A stretch of DNA of 64,000 bases, taken from Isoetes taiwanensis (Eukaryota > Streptophyta > Lycopodiopsida > Isoetales > Isoetaceae). The stretch's first letter is position 1. Every line of letters begins with the position of its first letter. The position numbers and the translations under genes were made by a program. The notes under the pieces are model-generated. The model saw only the letters and a program-made list of their open reading frames with translations. It was not told the origin of the DNA and did no database searches. Below, in pieces: positions 1 to 13,485 of the stretch. The stretch spans positions 4,212,571 through 4,276,570 of the forward strand of contig JAJEKV010000059.1 of assembly GCA_021234155.1 (NCBI GenBank), written 5' to 3'.

Positions 1-1924
1 GAAATAACATAGACTCAACTAATCCTTATCACATGCATCTAACTTATAGTTAGGGTTCCATTTATTAAGGTTTCTGAACTAGAACTGAGGGTTCTACGGT
101 AGCTCTACCATGCTAACCTATTCAGAATGATACATCCTGCATCGCCTACCTACTCATCTACACCAAATACCGCTCCTTGGCCATCGCCACTTGATGCTAG
201 CATCTCCCTAAGCGCTAGGTGTTTGGTGATGAGATGCTCCCTTTATCGTGATGCGCGATCGGATGTCTCCATGGTGGGTTGGACGGTTTGGGACTTAAAA
301 AGTGGACCTAGGCTAGGGTTTAGGCCTAGTTATATGTTAGAGCTCACTTTCATAGGTCCACATGATACTAGTTGGATGACCCCACATGGCAAGGCACTAA
401 TGGGGTGGCTCCATGTGACAATGTTGGGTTGCCTTGCCTAAGGTAGGTAGATTATATAACTAACTTGTTCCTTTGGCATTACGTCGGATTGCATATGTAT
501 GTAATATTGCCTCATTGTTACATGTTTGTGAGCCCCAAATGAAAAGTTGGGTAACTTAGTTAGTGTATCTTAGACTTTATGGAACGAGTCAACATGTCGA
601 ATAGCATTGTTGCAAAAGTGGTCTTGGCCTAAATTAATATGAGCAATGAAATGGTTAGAAAGAAACAAAATAACATTTAAATATAATGGAATAATCTCAC
701 AAGTGGACCTTCATGACGTGAAACAATCTAAACAACAAGTAACACTACTTAAATCCCGATAAATGTGCACAGTTAAACAATAGAAGAAATCCATGCAAAA
801 AATGTGCACAATACAAAAAATAGAAGATATCCACGCAAAGTATCTTTGAATACGTTAAAGGTTGTTTAAACCTCAAGATTGTGTTCCAAATGTTCTTGCA
901 AATATTTTATCTTCGTAAGATATTGAAGACATACATATCTTCCAATAATAAAAGTAGCGAGTTAGACATTTGTAGGTGCATCAATATATAGCTTTGCAAG
1001 TTGTGCGACCGACTTATGTAATATACCTCGTGTAAGGGTTATAAGGGGGGGATCATGCTGAACCATAACATGTAGACCATGTTGAACCATAACATGTAAC
1101 CATTTGGACAATAAGATTGAAAAAGTATATGCACAGCTTATAATTTGGCTTGCATATCATTATGCTCACAAAATATTCAAAATTTAATTTTGTAATTATA
1201 CACGAAATTGTTATCATATGATCCTACAATAGGCTTCCAAATGGGTTGTGAGGTTGTTGGTGAACAAACTCTGAACTTGTAGTAACTCTTTAATACAATG
1301 GATATAAACCACTTACTTTCAATTAGCAGAAGCCTTTGATACAATTAAATGTATATAATGCAATGCAAACATAAATATTGGCAACAAATTTACTTCATTT
1401 GTTATTGGGTGCAGTTGCATGGATCCAAATGCAATGACTTGAGCAGTCACTGCTATAGCAAAAAAATCTAAGTTTTCTTCTTCAATACAAATTGCTTTTC
1501 ATGTAATCTTGTTGTATATCCACTTGCTCAGCAAATTCTTTTGCATGGTTTCTTGCCTTGGCCTCCACTCTATTCTAGTGTCCTCGCTTTTCTACATCAA
1601 ATTAATCCACCCATTTACGCTAAGAAATAATTTTCCTCCCCTTTTACCTAAGCTATGTTCTGGTTGCACATTACTTGGATCAGTATCTCCCCCATTGTTA
1701 TCAATACCATCGGTAAGAATGTCGTTAAAATTTTCTTCTTCATAAGTGATGTCTGGTTCATTTCCTTCACAATTTAAGCATAGAGAATGGAGTAAGCACA
1801 ATTGAAATTAGGAATAGTGAAAGAAGTAGGAATATATAATTTCAAAACTAAACCACCTAGATTTACGACAATTTTTATGCCATACCATTGATCCATAGCA
1901 TCATACACATCGTAGAAGAAGTTT
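1..1924. other. AT-rich non-coding stretch
   Basis: I see no convincing gene here. Open frames are short and lack domain-like composition. Two items stand out. Around 280-480 is a segment (words such as TAGGGTTTAGG, CATGTGGC, CCTAAGGTAGG) that resembles 21950-22110, probably members of one dispersed repeat. At about 1050-1099 a roughly 25-bp unit containing TGAACCATAACATGTA occurs twice in tandem. Confidence 0.5.
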
Positions 1925-1933
1925 ATTGACAAA

Positions 1934-4560
1934 TTGCAATCTTGTGCTCAGGACCTGTCATTTGCCAATAACTATTTCTATGCCCATGCTTTTAAGTGCT
2001 TGTATCCGTGGTCTAGCTTCCAAAGGAGGTTGAGGTGCGATTCTCTCACCCCTGTTTGCAAGCAAAGCATAACAGAATTCTGGAAACAAAATAGCAGAGT
2101 CTCTCCTTGCAAGAAAGATGTTGTGAACACTGTTGGAGAGTCAGGCTTCCGAATTTCTTATCCCTTGCACCTTATGGAGGTCACACAGGTATAAGTTTCC
2201 ATACAAATTTTTTTTTGCTATTATTGCATAAATATTTCTAATCAACGGCCACCATTCAGCTGCAGCTATTTCAACAATACAAAAAGGCACATCCTGAACA
2301 CCATGTTTGCTTAAAGGCTTTCGAGAAGTTGAAGCCTATTTATGTAAAGAAAGTATCAGAAAGGGAAACCTGTTGTTGCATATACCATATGAAGTTGAGT
2401 ATGCCAGGGTAGCCCTCGAATGCATTAAGGTCAACAAAACCGGATTTCATGGTGAAGAGTGCAAGTGCACCGCGAGGTCTGTGGACCTGGTGAGAAGTGT
2501 TCCGCCACCAACATACGTATGACTCAACCAAATGAGCTGGAGGGTCGTGGGTTTGCAACAAGAGCGAGGGTGAAGAATGGCATAAACATGACCGCTTGAT
2601 GCGCATATGTCGTGTGGCATAAAACTCTTCCTATATGTCCAAGAGAAAGAGAGAATCATGAGTTCTTGCTTGAATGGAAGACGCTTCAAAAGGTAATACT
2701 CTCTTTTTATTGCACTTTGAAAACATGCCGATATGTGTCGCCATCCACCAACACTTTTTGTGCTTTCAAACTTGCTTAATCTTCCGCTTTTATGCTACGC
2801 ATCTTGTTACGCATTCCAAAGGGAGACGTAAGAAGCCGGTGGAGTTGCATCATTTACCAAGGGGAGGTGCTGTGTGGCGCCAGAAAAGAAAAGAGCCAAT
2901 GCCACCAAGAAGGGAAACAAAAGTAAGAAATCCAAGGTAGTCGGGTGGGACACAACACTACCAAGCCGCACACAAGTTGAGAAGAAGGGAAACAAAAGTA
3001 AGAAATCCAAGGTAGTCATTGGGACACACCGTCGCAAAGCAGGTTGAGAAGAAGGGAAACAAAAGTAAGAAATCCAAGGAAGCTGGTGGGACAAACACCA
3101 AGCCGACAGACAAGACGAGACCTCAAATGGCAAGGGAAAAAAAAAGAAAGGACCAAAGCGGTCCTTAGATTGTCTTACAAGAGAACCAAGAAGTTGAAGG
3201 ATTTCATTTCATATCCGTGTTCCACATTGAAGATATTCGTGCCACACAATTATGTGGTTAGATGGCAGGCCATGCAATTCGTGAGTTGCCTAGACAATAT
3301 CCAAGATGGCACCATTGTTTCAGAATTGATTTTTGCAGAGAATTACAAGCATAAAAAATACAAAGGGAGGTTCAAAGCCAGCATTGGCACAATGACCGAT
3401 AACAATTCTCGCCCACATCACGATAGGATGGACATCAGGTTACGGGATCGTAAAAGCTATTGAAGGAAACCCATTTTTACTTGAGTGATGACAAGCTTCA
3501 TGACACTCTTTTGTGCAAAGACTGCCTTAGAAAGCACAATTCATGGCTTGTATCAAATGGTGTAGATTTCTCCGGTGCATATAGTTTGGTCGATGGTTGT
3601 TCTAGCCAATTCAAATCTGCTGCCGCCATTCTATTTCCTACCAAGATATCACCATGAGCTATGGAAGGAAATAGTATGGAATTTCTTTGGGACAGCCCAT
3701 GGTAAGGGAGAGCACGATGGGCAAGGGGCAGTCCTTAAAGGGGCATTCACTAGAGAGCAGCTCAAGTATGATGGGGTGAGATTTAGGGGTGTCGCTGATG
3801 CCCGTGGAATTGGAACTCGTTGGAATGAAGGTACCAACAATGGGGACATCAAAAGGTATTATGCTTTCATCCGTTGTATTCTCATTGAGTAGTGCCGCCC
3901 CAGAACCGGCCAGAATAATGTTTGAATAGTGCTTTCATCCGCTTTAAGTGATGTCCGTGGAACTCGTAACGCGTGATGAGTAGTGCCTGTATTATGTCAT
4001 TCGCGGAGCTGCGCAATACTTGTTATCTCCTGCGTACTTCTGGGTAATTGGAAAGGATGATGTTGATAGGATGCACTACCGGATTGGCGCTGTGGTGGAA
4101 GGGACCAAGCAAATACACAACATCCGGATATACTTGGCCAAATCAAGCACAAGGGTGGCTCATAGAGGTTTAACTTGTTTCGCGGGTAACCGCTTGAAAG
4201 GAAACGGGTCATCTTGTGTGAACAAGCACAAAGTTGAAGAATTGGAAATATGTTACACTAAAGCCGATAAGCCCACCGGGTGAAGGTAATCAAGACTAAA
4301 TCGATGAGGCATTTTTGAAGGTGATGGAGAATGGCTTAGTGGAAACGAGAGGAAGGTGATAACTTTGTCCGCTAGAAGTGAGGAGGGAAATCGCAGGAGA
4401 ATGCAGATTTCTATGTGGTCAAATGTGTTAAGTCGAGGCATATCCTTGATGTAATTGTCAAGGATTCTTTGGGGTCAGACCTTCAATGTGGATGAACATG
4501 TGTTGGCTGGTTTGTACTATGTCCGCCAGATGGTAGTTGGGAGCTACTTGAAGACAAAGG
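1934..4560 (+). pseudogene. Copy A: decayed DDE-type transposase-like gene
   Basis: This is a broken multi-exon gene related to those at 26552-29382 and 43213-46142(-). Recognisable blocks in order are: a FW-N-R-SP-KKDV segment (about 2075-2130); an ERETCCC-YH Cys block (2350-2385); a CKCTARSV Cys block (2459-2480); EEWHKH and ICPRERE (2575-2660); three lysine-rich repeats; a VPHNYVVRWQAMQF block (about 3240-3280); FAENY; a SDD-HDT block (3480-3505); DGCSSQFKS (3590-3620); and WNFFGTAHGKGEHDGQGA (3678-3730). A C-terminal block FYVVKC follows near 4405. Stops and frame changes occur throughout, so it cannot encode a full protein. The paired SDG and HGKGEHDG blocks look like an RNase-H-fold DDE core; that is inference. 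GT-AG-like junctions occur, for example GTATAAG after 2188. Exact exon limits are uncertain. Confidence 0.6.
2911..3110 (+). repeat. Lysine-rich coding tandem repeat
   Basis: A unit beginning AGGGAAACAAAAGTAAGAAA starts at 2911, 2986 and 3053 (periods 75 and 67 bp). In one frame it reads as KKGNKSKKSK-type repeats within the copy A transposase-like gene. The equivalent region of copy B has only a short lysine/proline stretch, so this is a local expansion. Confidence 0.75.
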
Positions 4561-5089
4561 CCTGACTTTCCAAAGACACCATCATCACGATCGCCTATCA
4601 AGTTTGAGATGAATCGATTCCCGCACCAACAGATTTTCCCTTGAACAAAGCTACTCACCGGATGATCCTTGGATACCGCCATATGAAGGTTGAATATGCT
4701 TTGACCTAGTTGTTTTATCATTGTAACAGGTCTGTAGTTACTTGTGTACTTGTCTCAAATTTTGATCATTGTATTGGAGACAATGCTTGTGAGACAATGT
4801 TTGTAGTATTGGATCTTTGATTGGAGTATTTTAGTATTGGAAACAATGCTTGTAGTATTGGAGAGTAAGCTTGATATATATTACAAAAAATTGTACACTC
4901 AAGATTAGAGACATCACTCAAGATCACTCAATACTCAAGATAAGACAAAGTAATCATACATATATATTACAAAAAAGTAGTGTACAATGGTTACTTCATG
5001 AGTCATCGAAGTCTTTAGAGTCATGCTCCTCGCCAGGAAGGGTGCCCAGCAGCTACCTTTGTACTTCTAATGGAGCATTGAGGATATAG

Positions 5090-5733
5090 TAGGCCGAGAC
5101 AAGATAGTTGTTGAGGCAAGAATCCAAAGACCGCAAATCGCTCTCCTTGTCCAACCATGCATCGTAGATGTCAATTTGTGAGATCGCTTTCTGCATCAGA
5201 AGAGAAGACAAGTATTCCAAAGCTGGACACATGCACTTGCGAAAAAGTTGTCCTCTTCTTGCCCCTTGAAAGGCATAACAGAACGGTTGTGTGTGTGTGG
5301 TTTAGAAACCTTTGTGTAGGCTGTCATCAACCAGAAAAATCATACCATGATATTGAGGAAAATCCTCAAGTACAACCTTCAACTCCTTGAAAAAAGGTTG
5401 CTTTTCTTTGCTGGTTGGATGCTCGCATGCATAGCAATGCTCTTGACCATATACCTTCAAGAATCTGGTCTGCAAATCAGGGAACAATGCATCCACCATA
5501 TCTTTTGTATTCCAAAGTAGAGAAGCACTCCAAATCACAATATCAAACCTCTGCAGTGCCCACTCCACAAACTCATGATACCTTGGTCTGCAAATGAGGT
5601 ACTTACTTGTAGTTTCTTTTACAACATGCTTCGTTTGTGGTGGAGGCAAGATTTTCCCGTTCATTCTCCTCTGTTGTGTCTGTGCCAGTACACCATTTAT
5701 GTCAAGCACCAAGCACTTCCGCTGGGTGTCCAT
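5090..5733 (-). pseudogene. Copy A: FCP1/NIF-like HAD phosphatase domain gene
   Basis: The open frame 5302-5733 encodes an FCP1-homology (NLI-interacting-factor type) domain. It starts with CLVLDINGVLAQT, the HAD motif I position with Asn in place of the second Asp. WALQRFDIVIWSAS follows (motif II region, Ser after W), then FPQYHGMIFLVDDSLHK (motif III/IV, paired Asp). FCP1-type enzymes dephosphorylate Ser/Thr, classically on the RNA polymerase II tail; a D-x-N variant box also occurs in plant FCP1-like proteins, as I recall. The frame stops at HKGF, but a C-terminal-like stretch continues in another frame to about 5090. The gene lies tail-to-tail with the transposase-like gene on its left, the same arrangement as in copies B and C. 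Confidence 0.65.
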
Positions 5734-5739
5734 CCCTCG

Positions 5740-8300
5740 ACGTTTTTAACCATCGCCGATGTGTGTACGATCGTGTTTGTCCGGCGGCCGCGATGTGGCC
5801 GGACTCTCACTGGAAGTGCTATCGGGAGGTCTTGGACATTGCCGCGACCGGCCGGACTCGGCTTTATCTTTGCTACCGTGATGATGGAGAGTGCCGATAG
5901 CCATAGTCGATACATCCTTATTAGTATCTCCCCGCCCCCAATGTATGGGTGTTTCCTCGTTATCAAGAACCCTTTGCGGTGCCTTTGTCCTCGGTTTCTT
6001 CATTCACGACTGCCTTGTTCTCCCGCATGCAAGGATGAGCTCCAATTAACAACCGAAATTTGTAGAGAATACACGCTCGAAATGTAACAGATAATGTGCA
6101 CCTTTTGTATGTTAGAGTTTTCAGGCACTTCTTTATCTCAGATTGTCTTCTTCATCGATTCACTAAGTATAACCATTGGTCGCCTTCTTTTTCTCAGAGA
6201 CAAGTTTTACGAAGCCTAAGTTGAATGAATAATCCAAACCAAAATTTGCACATTAAAGGTGGAATAAAACAGGATCAAATATATTAATTGTTTGAACAAA
6301 AACCTTTTGGCTGATGGTTTAGGGTTGTCTTACAAAATCAAGGTTTGTGGCCTCGAAATACATAAGGCAAAATTACATTAGCCTTGTTTTTTTTTTCCAA
6401 ATGATACTTCTATAGGGACGCCCTCATCAAGGTCATTTTCCGACTCACCCTCACTTTCTTCTTCCACAACCTTCCCCGCCCTTGACCGTGTCAACTCGCT
6501 TCACCGCTTAACGATCGTCTGAACTGGATTGCCGACATCTTCGCCATCATTTTCCTTCCCCGCAAAGAGGAGAAGGCCTTTGTAGAGGCAAATGCGTAAT
6601 TTGGAACTATAATATAATTGTTGGCACCATCGGCACTACTTGAATCTCCCTTTGATTCTCGTGATGCTTTGGTGTCTCCAAAGATTGTGCCGCTTTGCGC
6701 AGTAGTGTTGAAGATGGCCGGGTAGTTTGTCATTCAATGTCTACAAAGACCTTCTAATGCTGCCAATTCAAAATCGAGCCCCAAAACGGGCATGTACCTT
6801 TTTTCCCATGTCTTGGCCGTGGAGTGTGAACCCTTGTGGACTTGTGCTTTACCGATCCCCGGGTCCTTTTACTTTTGGTGTGTTGACTGTTTCCTTTTCC
6901 CGCCGCTATCGAGTTGTGGCTACATGCTCATCAACATCAATTATCTTCTTCTCGGTTTTGTGAGATGTTCCAAAGATGCAACACTTCACGCATCATTAAG
7001 CTTACCTATTTCGCGACTAACCCCCAGAGGGAATGGTCTCGCAACCGAGGCAAAGATCCTTTTTCCATGAGCAAACCGGTGCAGCTAACATGATAATGAT
7101 GTCCACATTTCATCCGCAGGGCCGAGGGTGTAATCATCCCCGAATGCAAGACCACGTGGTGGAGCATCTCCTCATCTCCAATTGGCAACCGGAATGGTAT
7201 TGGAGTGATGCCGAATCATTGATCATTTCTCTTGGTCATCTCCCTCAGCCTGGTGACATTCTGTAAGTGCTGCTGGGCTTTTGCAAGGAGGGACTCGTTG
7301 TTGGCAATCTCAACAGTTAGTGCAGCCACCTTTTCTACACAGGTTTGATCTATTGGCCCACCCCCCATTTCAAGTAGGGACTTCAAAGATATATTTCGCC
7401 ATATCTTTCTCCCTCTCCAAAGAATGAATCTCGCCAGAGACACCTACATTAGGATCCGCATTGTTTGAAGACGGGCAATATTATCCTTTATGGTCTTCAA
7501 CTTCCCCTCTGCAATGGAGAAGAAGGTGCCCTTTGTTCGAGATTGTGCAAACTGTTCCTTCTTTGACACTAGGTCACTGGCCGCATTTTTAGGGCTTCGC
7601 GATATCTTGGATCATGCTTTCCAGACGGGAAATATTTTCCCCATAAGCTGAGAATGCTGCTGGACACATTGCAGTACTCCTGAATGACAACCTCCCTTCT
7701 AATTTTACAGCAGATTCTGCCGAGGCTGGGCCTTCGCTATGCTTTCAGGTGCCGTTGTTCCATTTGGATTTGTTGGGTCATTTGTGTTCACCGGGTACGG
7801 GTAGTCCGGGTTCACTCTTGACCTTGCTCGAATAGGCTCGCTTTTGTCGCCATGCTGCCCAATTAACCTTGAAATTTTCGGGATCCCGCTGGCCCTCCGG
7901 GCGGTTGTTGAATGCAAATAAAAAGGAAACCATCTTCCTTACTTTCTCTATTCTTCAACCCTTCCGGGTATATCTTGCTCAATGGGTTCAATTAGAGCTT
8001 CTTCATGCTCGCCTTACTTTGTCGATGGATTTCTTGTTGGGAATGACACCATTGGTGTCCCAAACCTCATTATACTCGCTGCGCAGATATCACATCCGTT
8101 TCAAAAATTGAGAGGGATGCACACCCTCATTTGATAGACCCGCGATAAGCATGGAAGTCCTCCCCGGTTGGCAATCACCCGTGTCCGGTCTTAGGGCACG
8201 TTCCTTCGGGCTGAAAGAAAGCAAGGAAAACAAATTAACAGGGGCATCGTAAGCCATCAAAATTGGTAATCGTGATTTTGCTTACCTAGCGCGATGGCAT
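5740..8300 (-). pseudogene. Copy A: remnants upstream of the phosphatase gene
   Basis: The minus strand holds scattered coding-like pieces. The clearest is 7216-7443, a helical, probably coiled-coil segment (KVAALTVEIANNESLLAKAQ). It runs via a frame change into 7006-7188, which contains CGHHYHVSC, a Cys/His pattern like part of a zinc-binding domain. Copy C has a coiled-coil segment in the equivalent position (38400-38950), so this is probably the N-terminal half of the element's second gene or a separate upstream gene. Many stops intervene. I see nothing else recognisable between 5740 and 8300, and the right boundary of copy A is not visible. Confidence 0.35.
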
Positions 8301-8759
8301 CCATTGGAATTGCCGGCCGAGCCGGGGATTAACAACCTTCTTCACCATAGTGCGTTCGAGTTTTGGAATACTAGAGTGAATGTGGAAATTCTCGAGCTTC
8401 TTCTCCGCGGGCTATTTTGGCGGAGTAGCAAAAGGTGGGGAGCACGGTTGCAAATTACAAATTCAAAATCCCTTCCGCGGTCATTAGTTACGGTGGGCGT
8501 GAAGGTGTTATGATTGAAACGGGTACGCCCTATGTGAAGTGACGGGCATAGCATAGGTTAGACTTCAATTGGTGAAGGGTGGAAAAAATAGTATGAAGGG
8601 TCCTGGTGCTGGGTTCAGCACCGCGTTTATTTGATACCCACCAGCATACTTTCACCCCGCTACATTGCGTAAAAATCAGCAAGAACGATGTTTGATCTAT
8701 CGATGATCGAGCCAAAAGCCTTTTGGCGAGAGTGCTTTGATAAGAGGCATCAACCACCT

Positions 8760-10800
8760 GAAAAATGTTACCGCACCGCTGGAGATAGCGGTTGGAGGAG
8801 TTGTATGACCCCCCAGGAGCAATTGCTGACGTGCCAGATCAACTAGGAGAAACACTGCAGCTCTCAGAGGCGGACATCCACCAGGGTCTTAGGCATCTTG
8901 CTAATGGTAAAGCAAAGGACTTGCAGGGACTTCAGCCGAAGCTATTGAAATGGGGTGGGACAGCTTTGTTCGGACCTTGGATTGGATAATCAATCAGGCC
9001 ATCGAGAGGGCCTCCCGCAGAATGGATGGTTAGCAAGGTCAACCCTATTCATAAGACGGGGAAGCGTGGATGACTCCACCAACTACCGTGATGATCATGG
9101 TGAGCCCATTACTCGCAAAACTTCTAGCAGGGATGCTGGAGAAGAAGTTAACGCGAATGGGTGGAGGAAACCGAGTCGCGCAGCTTGGCCGGTGTTTCAC
9201 CGCCCACCTCCACGAAAGTGATCATATTTTTACCTCGTAATCCTTATGGAAGCTAGCCGCAATGCACGACGCGGACTGTATTGTTGTTTCGCGGGATTTT
9301 AAGATCAAGATATGATACGGTCCCCTGGGACTGTTGTGGCAACGCTTGCAAGAGCTACATGTCCCACGGGATTTGCAGAATGCCATCTACCGGCTGTATG
9401 ACGGAATATATACCACTTTGCCTCGCCACAACGGGTGAACAGCACCATAGGTGTTAAACGGGGATGCCCGCTATCTCCAACGCTTTTGACTCTATATTGA
9501 CAAGTTGGAGACCTGGATGCAAGAACATGGAGGTGGTGGCCCGTGAGTTGTCGAGAGGCATATACAAGAAAACAATTGCTCTATGCACGATCCGGGCTTA
9601 TTATCCCATACATCCAGGAGTATGCGCAGAACATTTGATGCTCTCTACCAATTCTCGCGGACATAGCAGAATGATACCAACCGCCAGAAAACCAAGATGT
9701 TGCCAATCTGCGTCATAAGCAAAGATGATATCCCGTGACTTTTATTACGAGGGAGGACAAAGGATGGAAGTTGTAAGGACCTTTAAGTATCCGGGAATCG
9801 ATTTCTCGCTAACATGCTATGGGATGACGGTAGAAAGAAGGGTCACCAGGGATGGAAGGCCCCGTGATGCAATGCGTAATAGCTATCACGTATCAGATCT
9901 GCGATTGGGCACGCGAAAAGCACACTTGTTCCGGAAAGCACTCGGGAACCAAAGATCGCCAGATGGGGTAGAGGTCCGGGGGCCGATTACAAGGGTACTT
10001 GGGATAAGCTAGAGAGGGTGCGTAAGGCTTTCCCCGACATACATCCTAGGCGCCAAGGGACACGGTGCCTTATCCAATTTTGCTGTATGAGATCGGCTTT
10101 TGCCCCTAAAGATTCGCTATGCTGTGCACCTTGGCGTGATTTCCATAAGGTTGGCCTAAATGGATGCACAACATCTTCCTCCCCGGCTCAATTATTGGGA
10201 CAAGGACCGCAACGCCCCAAGAGAGTATGGCAAGAGCATTGTAGGGGATGGTTCGCGACGATGGTCCATAGACTATCAACACATTGTGGATATGTCGGAT
10301 ATCGCAGCAGGAGCTGCGATTTGAATGCGCGCTTTCTTTTGCCTCTTTGTGGGATGCCCACTCTTGCAAAGCCCAAAACAGAGCACTACCACATACAGTC
10401 AATCCGCCGCTTGAACACGCCTCCCACCAATATATGAAGGCACACATTTCCACCAAGAAACGAAGAGCTATAGCTGTAATAAGGAGGTGGTCCCACCATC
10501 TCGAATTGAGACAAAGTCAATGGGTACGTGATGGAGGGCGTGGAATCCCCAAGATGAGAGATTATGCCGTCTTTGCCACATGCAGATAGTAGAAGATGAA
10601 CACCATGCTCTACAGAATGCCCAAAGATATGCACACATCCGAAAGCAGCTTCATGCCGATCTCGTGATGCTCGAGATAGCAATTCACTAACCGCTGGCTT
10701 CGCCAATGGTGGCACGCCTTGCGCCCTACATTCAAGCAAATCTCCACCGGCCGGGGAGTCCCTCACAAAGACAGTGGAATTTGAGCCAAATAGGGCCTCT
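8760..10800 (+). mobile_element. Decayed LINE (non-LTR retrotransposon), 3' part
   Basis: Pieces of a reverse transcriptase can be read across several frames: LSEADIHQGLRHLANGKAKD near 8860-8920 (finger region with the usual NGKA-D block), GVKRGCPLSPTLF near 9450-9490, and FKYPGIDFS near 9780. Near 10555-10650 a terminal Cys-His segment reads ERLCRLCHMQIVEDEHH, the pattern seen at the end of plant LINE ORF2. No YADD box is intact. Stops occur every few dozen codons, so the copy is old. The 3' end appears to run into the repeat at 10925-11000, which carries a (CTTC)n tail instead of poly(A), suggesting an RTE-like group. That clade assignment is inference. Confidence 0.6.
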
Positions 10801-10924
10801 CAATGCCCACTACAAGGGCTTTTCCTCCCACACGGGGTTTTTTCATCGGTGGTAGAGACACATTGTGTTGTGGTTTCCGTGGTTTTATTTTGTGTTTGGA
10901 AACTTTCCGCTATATTGTAAAACC

Positions 10925-11000
10925 GTCTCATAGGCCAGTTGGTCTCCGTGGGCGTTAAAATATACTTCCTTCCTTCCTTCCTTCCTTCCTTTTTTTTTAT
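10925..11000 (+). repeat. LINE-type 3' end with (CTTC)n tail
   Basis: The block TCATAGGCCAGTTGGTCTCC (10929-10948) followed by GTGGGCGTTAAAATA precedes five CTTC units and an oligo-T. The same block occurs at 20519-20590 (+) and 51426-51500 (-), each followed by its own short tandem repeat, so this is a mobile 3' terminus, not chance similarity. Confidence 0.7.
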
Positions 11001-13480
11001 ACTATCTGCCTTTTCCAAAATTAGAACAATATCCTCTCCTTTCCAATTATAGGAAATATCTTCCTGTTCTTACAAATTCTTATCTAGTTTATCTCCTCTA
11101 ATCATAGCGATAGTATTCTAGTTCAGATATTCCCCCTATTTTCCTTAGATATTTAGCATACTTTAATATAGACGCCGAATTCAATTTGTTTCCCACCAAT
11201 TCCCAACCTTAGTATTCCTGGCCTAAGGTTAGGAATAAAAATCATTTACCTAGGTGTGTTACATCTAGTGCAATGAATATATACTGATCCAGTAAATTTG
11301 CTTGTTAGTCAATATGCTAATCTGGTCCTAGAACCTATGATAGTCTTCTATGCTTTTGAAAGTTCTTAAGTTCCTGAAATCACAACCTATGAAGCGTGCT
11401 AATGTATTGACTATGTCAACCCACATCCCCAGCTGACTAACTTGATAACATGTGAAACTATTACTGCCCTCCTCCACCGGACCAAGAAGATACTGGTTTA
11501 CCTTGCCAACTATGTCTTCTGGAAGGGTATCATTTTCCTCTTCATTTTGGCTCTCTATCCATCTGCTGACTCTATTTGCATTAAGTTCTCTGTAAAGATG
11601 GGATGCATCTTCCTAACGTCAACCATGTCCTGGAACTTCTCTTTCCTCACAACTTTTAAGTACTTGAGAAGGGTGATGCCAATTCTCTTTAACTCACCCT
11701 CTCACTTGCCATGGTCTTCTTCCCCAGATAGAATTTGTCATTTCTAAGAAAGGTGGTGTCCGCTTTGATCTCGCAAGCGATTAGTTTATGCAAGTCCATT
11801 GGATGCATCGGCTTCAAAGTGCGACAATTGTTGTTCGTGAAGTGATATGAAGGTGTAAACTCCAGGCTGTCTTTGCAAAATAATCATTAAGACGTAAAGC
11901 CGATAAACACAAATCCACCCCTTAGGGGCAAATCTCACCACCCAACTGGGCTATCCTGAGCAAGGGAATCTCGAGAAAGATTGAATTTTGGAAAGGATTG
12001 GCTTAAGGAAAAAAACAATTTAACACTAGAGGACTCTCCTGCAAAGAACTTCTCAAATTCAAGTCAAGAAGTAAGGATTTAGAGTAGGATAAGGTTTGGT
12101 TTGGGATCCACCCAATTCATCCAACTCTTAGAATGCCAGAATATCAGAATATCAAGGAATCAAAGAATTGATGAAGATATTTGAAGACGGTCTCGCTAAA
12201 GCCGGATTACCGAGTCGACAGTCGCAGCTGTTGGGAACATGACCGGAAGTATTGTAGCTTGTCCATCTTTTATTGTAGCAAAGTCCAAAATTATTGCTTA
12301 AGACTACCGGTGTCCATCGATAATGAGATATCGATGCCCCCTCTTATGCTTTTCGATGCTATCTCTTATATAGAGGTTCGACCTTTTGTAAAAGGTCATT
12401 GCCTTTTTATCTTCCTATAATCTCTTAATTTTAGAACAAAGGCCTTCGTCCTTTTATTCCTATTCTAAAGACCGTAGCTCACACTAATCTTTTAACCATT
12501 GGGTAATTCAACATAGATTTAGGTTCTCAGGCTTGACGTAGACAATTTGACTTTCTTTCTCATTCTCTTGCTCCCATAGCCACTCTCCTGCACTACCATA
12601 TCAATTCCTCCCCTTCCTGGGATTGATCATCCTCGATCTAGAAATGATATGGCAAATTAACACAACCAAGTCCATAATGGCAATCCCAATTAAGTCCATA
12701 ATCAGAAATAGTCAAATTCAACCCTTCAGGCTAAAAAGCCCTTCAAGCTAAAAAGCCCTTAAGGCTAAAAAGTTACAGACTAACTATTATGTTGCAGTTA
12801 TAATAGATGTCTCAAGATATACATTAAAGCAGGCTTTAAGGATATAGAGGATCAAAATCAAACAAATAAATTACTTTTTGACATGCAAGCGCCTATTTCA
12901 GAAAGAAATATTAGTCAGAGAACTGAAATACTTATGCTTGTATTGTTTACCTATAGATTAACTCACCAGTTCTAGGAGCCCATTTTAAAGATGCAAGAGT
13001 TGAACCATATATTTGGTTTTAATTTTTCAATCTTCCACTGCGCAAGACGAGCCATAGTACAAATTGTCTCATGCTTATAGTCTCTTTTATTTCTTGTTAC
13101 TACCTAGTCCCAAAACTTCACAATCAAATTCTATTGCTTATTTCCATTCCAACAATCTCATTCTTGTTCTTTGCTTCACAACAAAAATCCACCTCTTCTG
13201 GCTTTGATGTTCTGAAAAAACAACCTTTATATCGTGGAAGAAATCAAATAGTGCGGAGACATCCATCTGGGTTTTTCGAAGTTGATTCCATGAATGTCTT
13301 AGTAGATCTAAGTTGAGCCCTATGTGTATTCACATCAAGTTCAACAAGTTTTCTATCTATCTATCTATCCATGTCAATTCGGTAAACAATGCATGGTGGA
13401 TTGTAATTTATACATAACCAGAATCACGTTGGCATATTTGCAATCCAGTCCTTGAGATAGAAGAGGAGGAGCATGAGGAA
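11001..13480. other. Non-coding stretch
   Basis: No gene is recognisable. Small open frames at 11442-11747, 12181-12420 and 13071-13316 have no motif I can identify and are probably chance. The only structured item is the short tandem repeat at 12716-12773. Confidence 0.5.
12716..12773. repeat. Short tandem repeat
   Basis: A unit of about 17-18 bp (GGCTAAAAAGCCCTTCAA and variants) is repeated three times, ending in CTAAAAAGTTAC. Each unit contains a small GGCT-AAAA-AGCC palindrome. Confidence 0.75.
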
Positions 13481-13485
13481 GATTA

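Noticed and set aside
5575-6087. 170-residue plus-strand frame
   Set aside because: It overlaps the phosphatase gene and its upstream part on the opposite strand, has no domain-like pattern and a track record of Cys/Pro-rich shadow composition.
10018-10456. Frames of 139 (+) and 116 (-) residues
   Set aside because: They overlap each other within the decayed LINE. The LINE reading in other frames explains the segment better.
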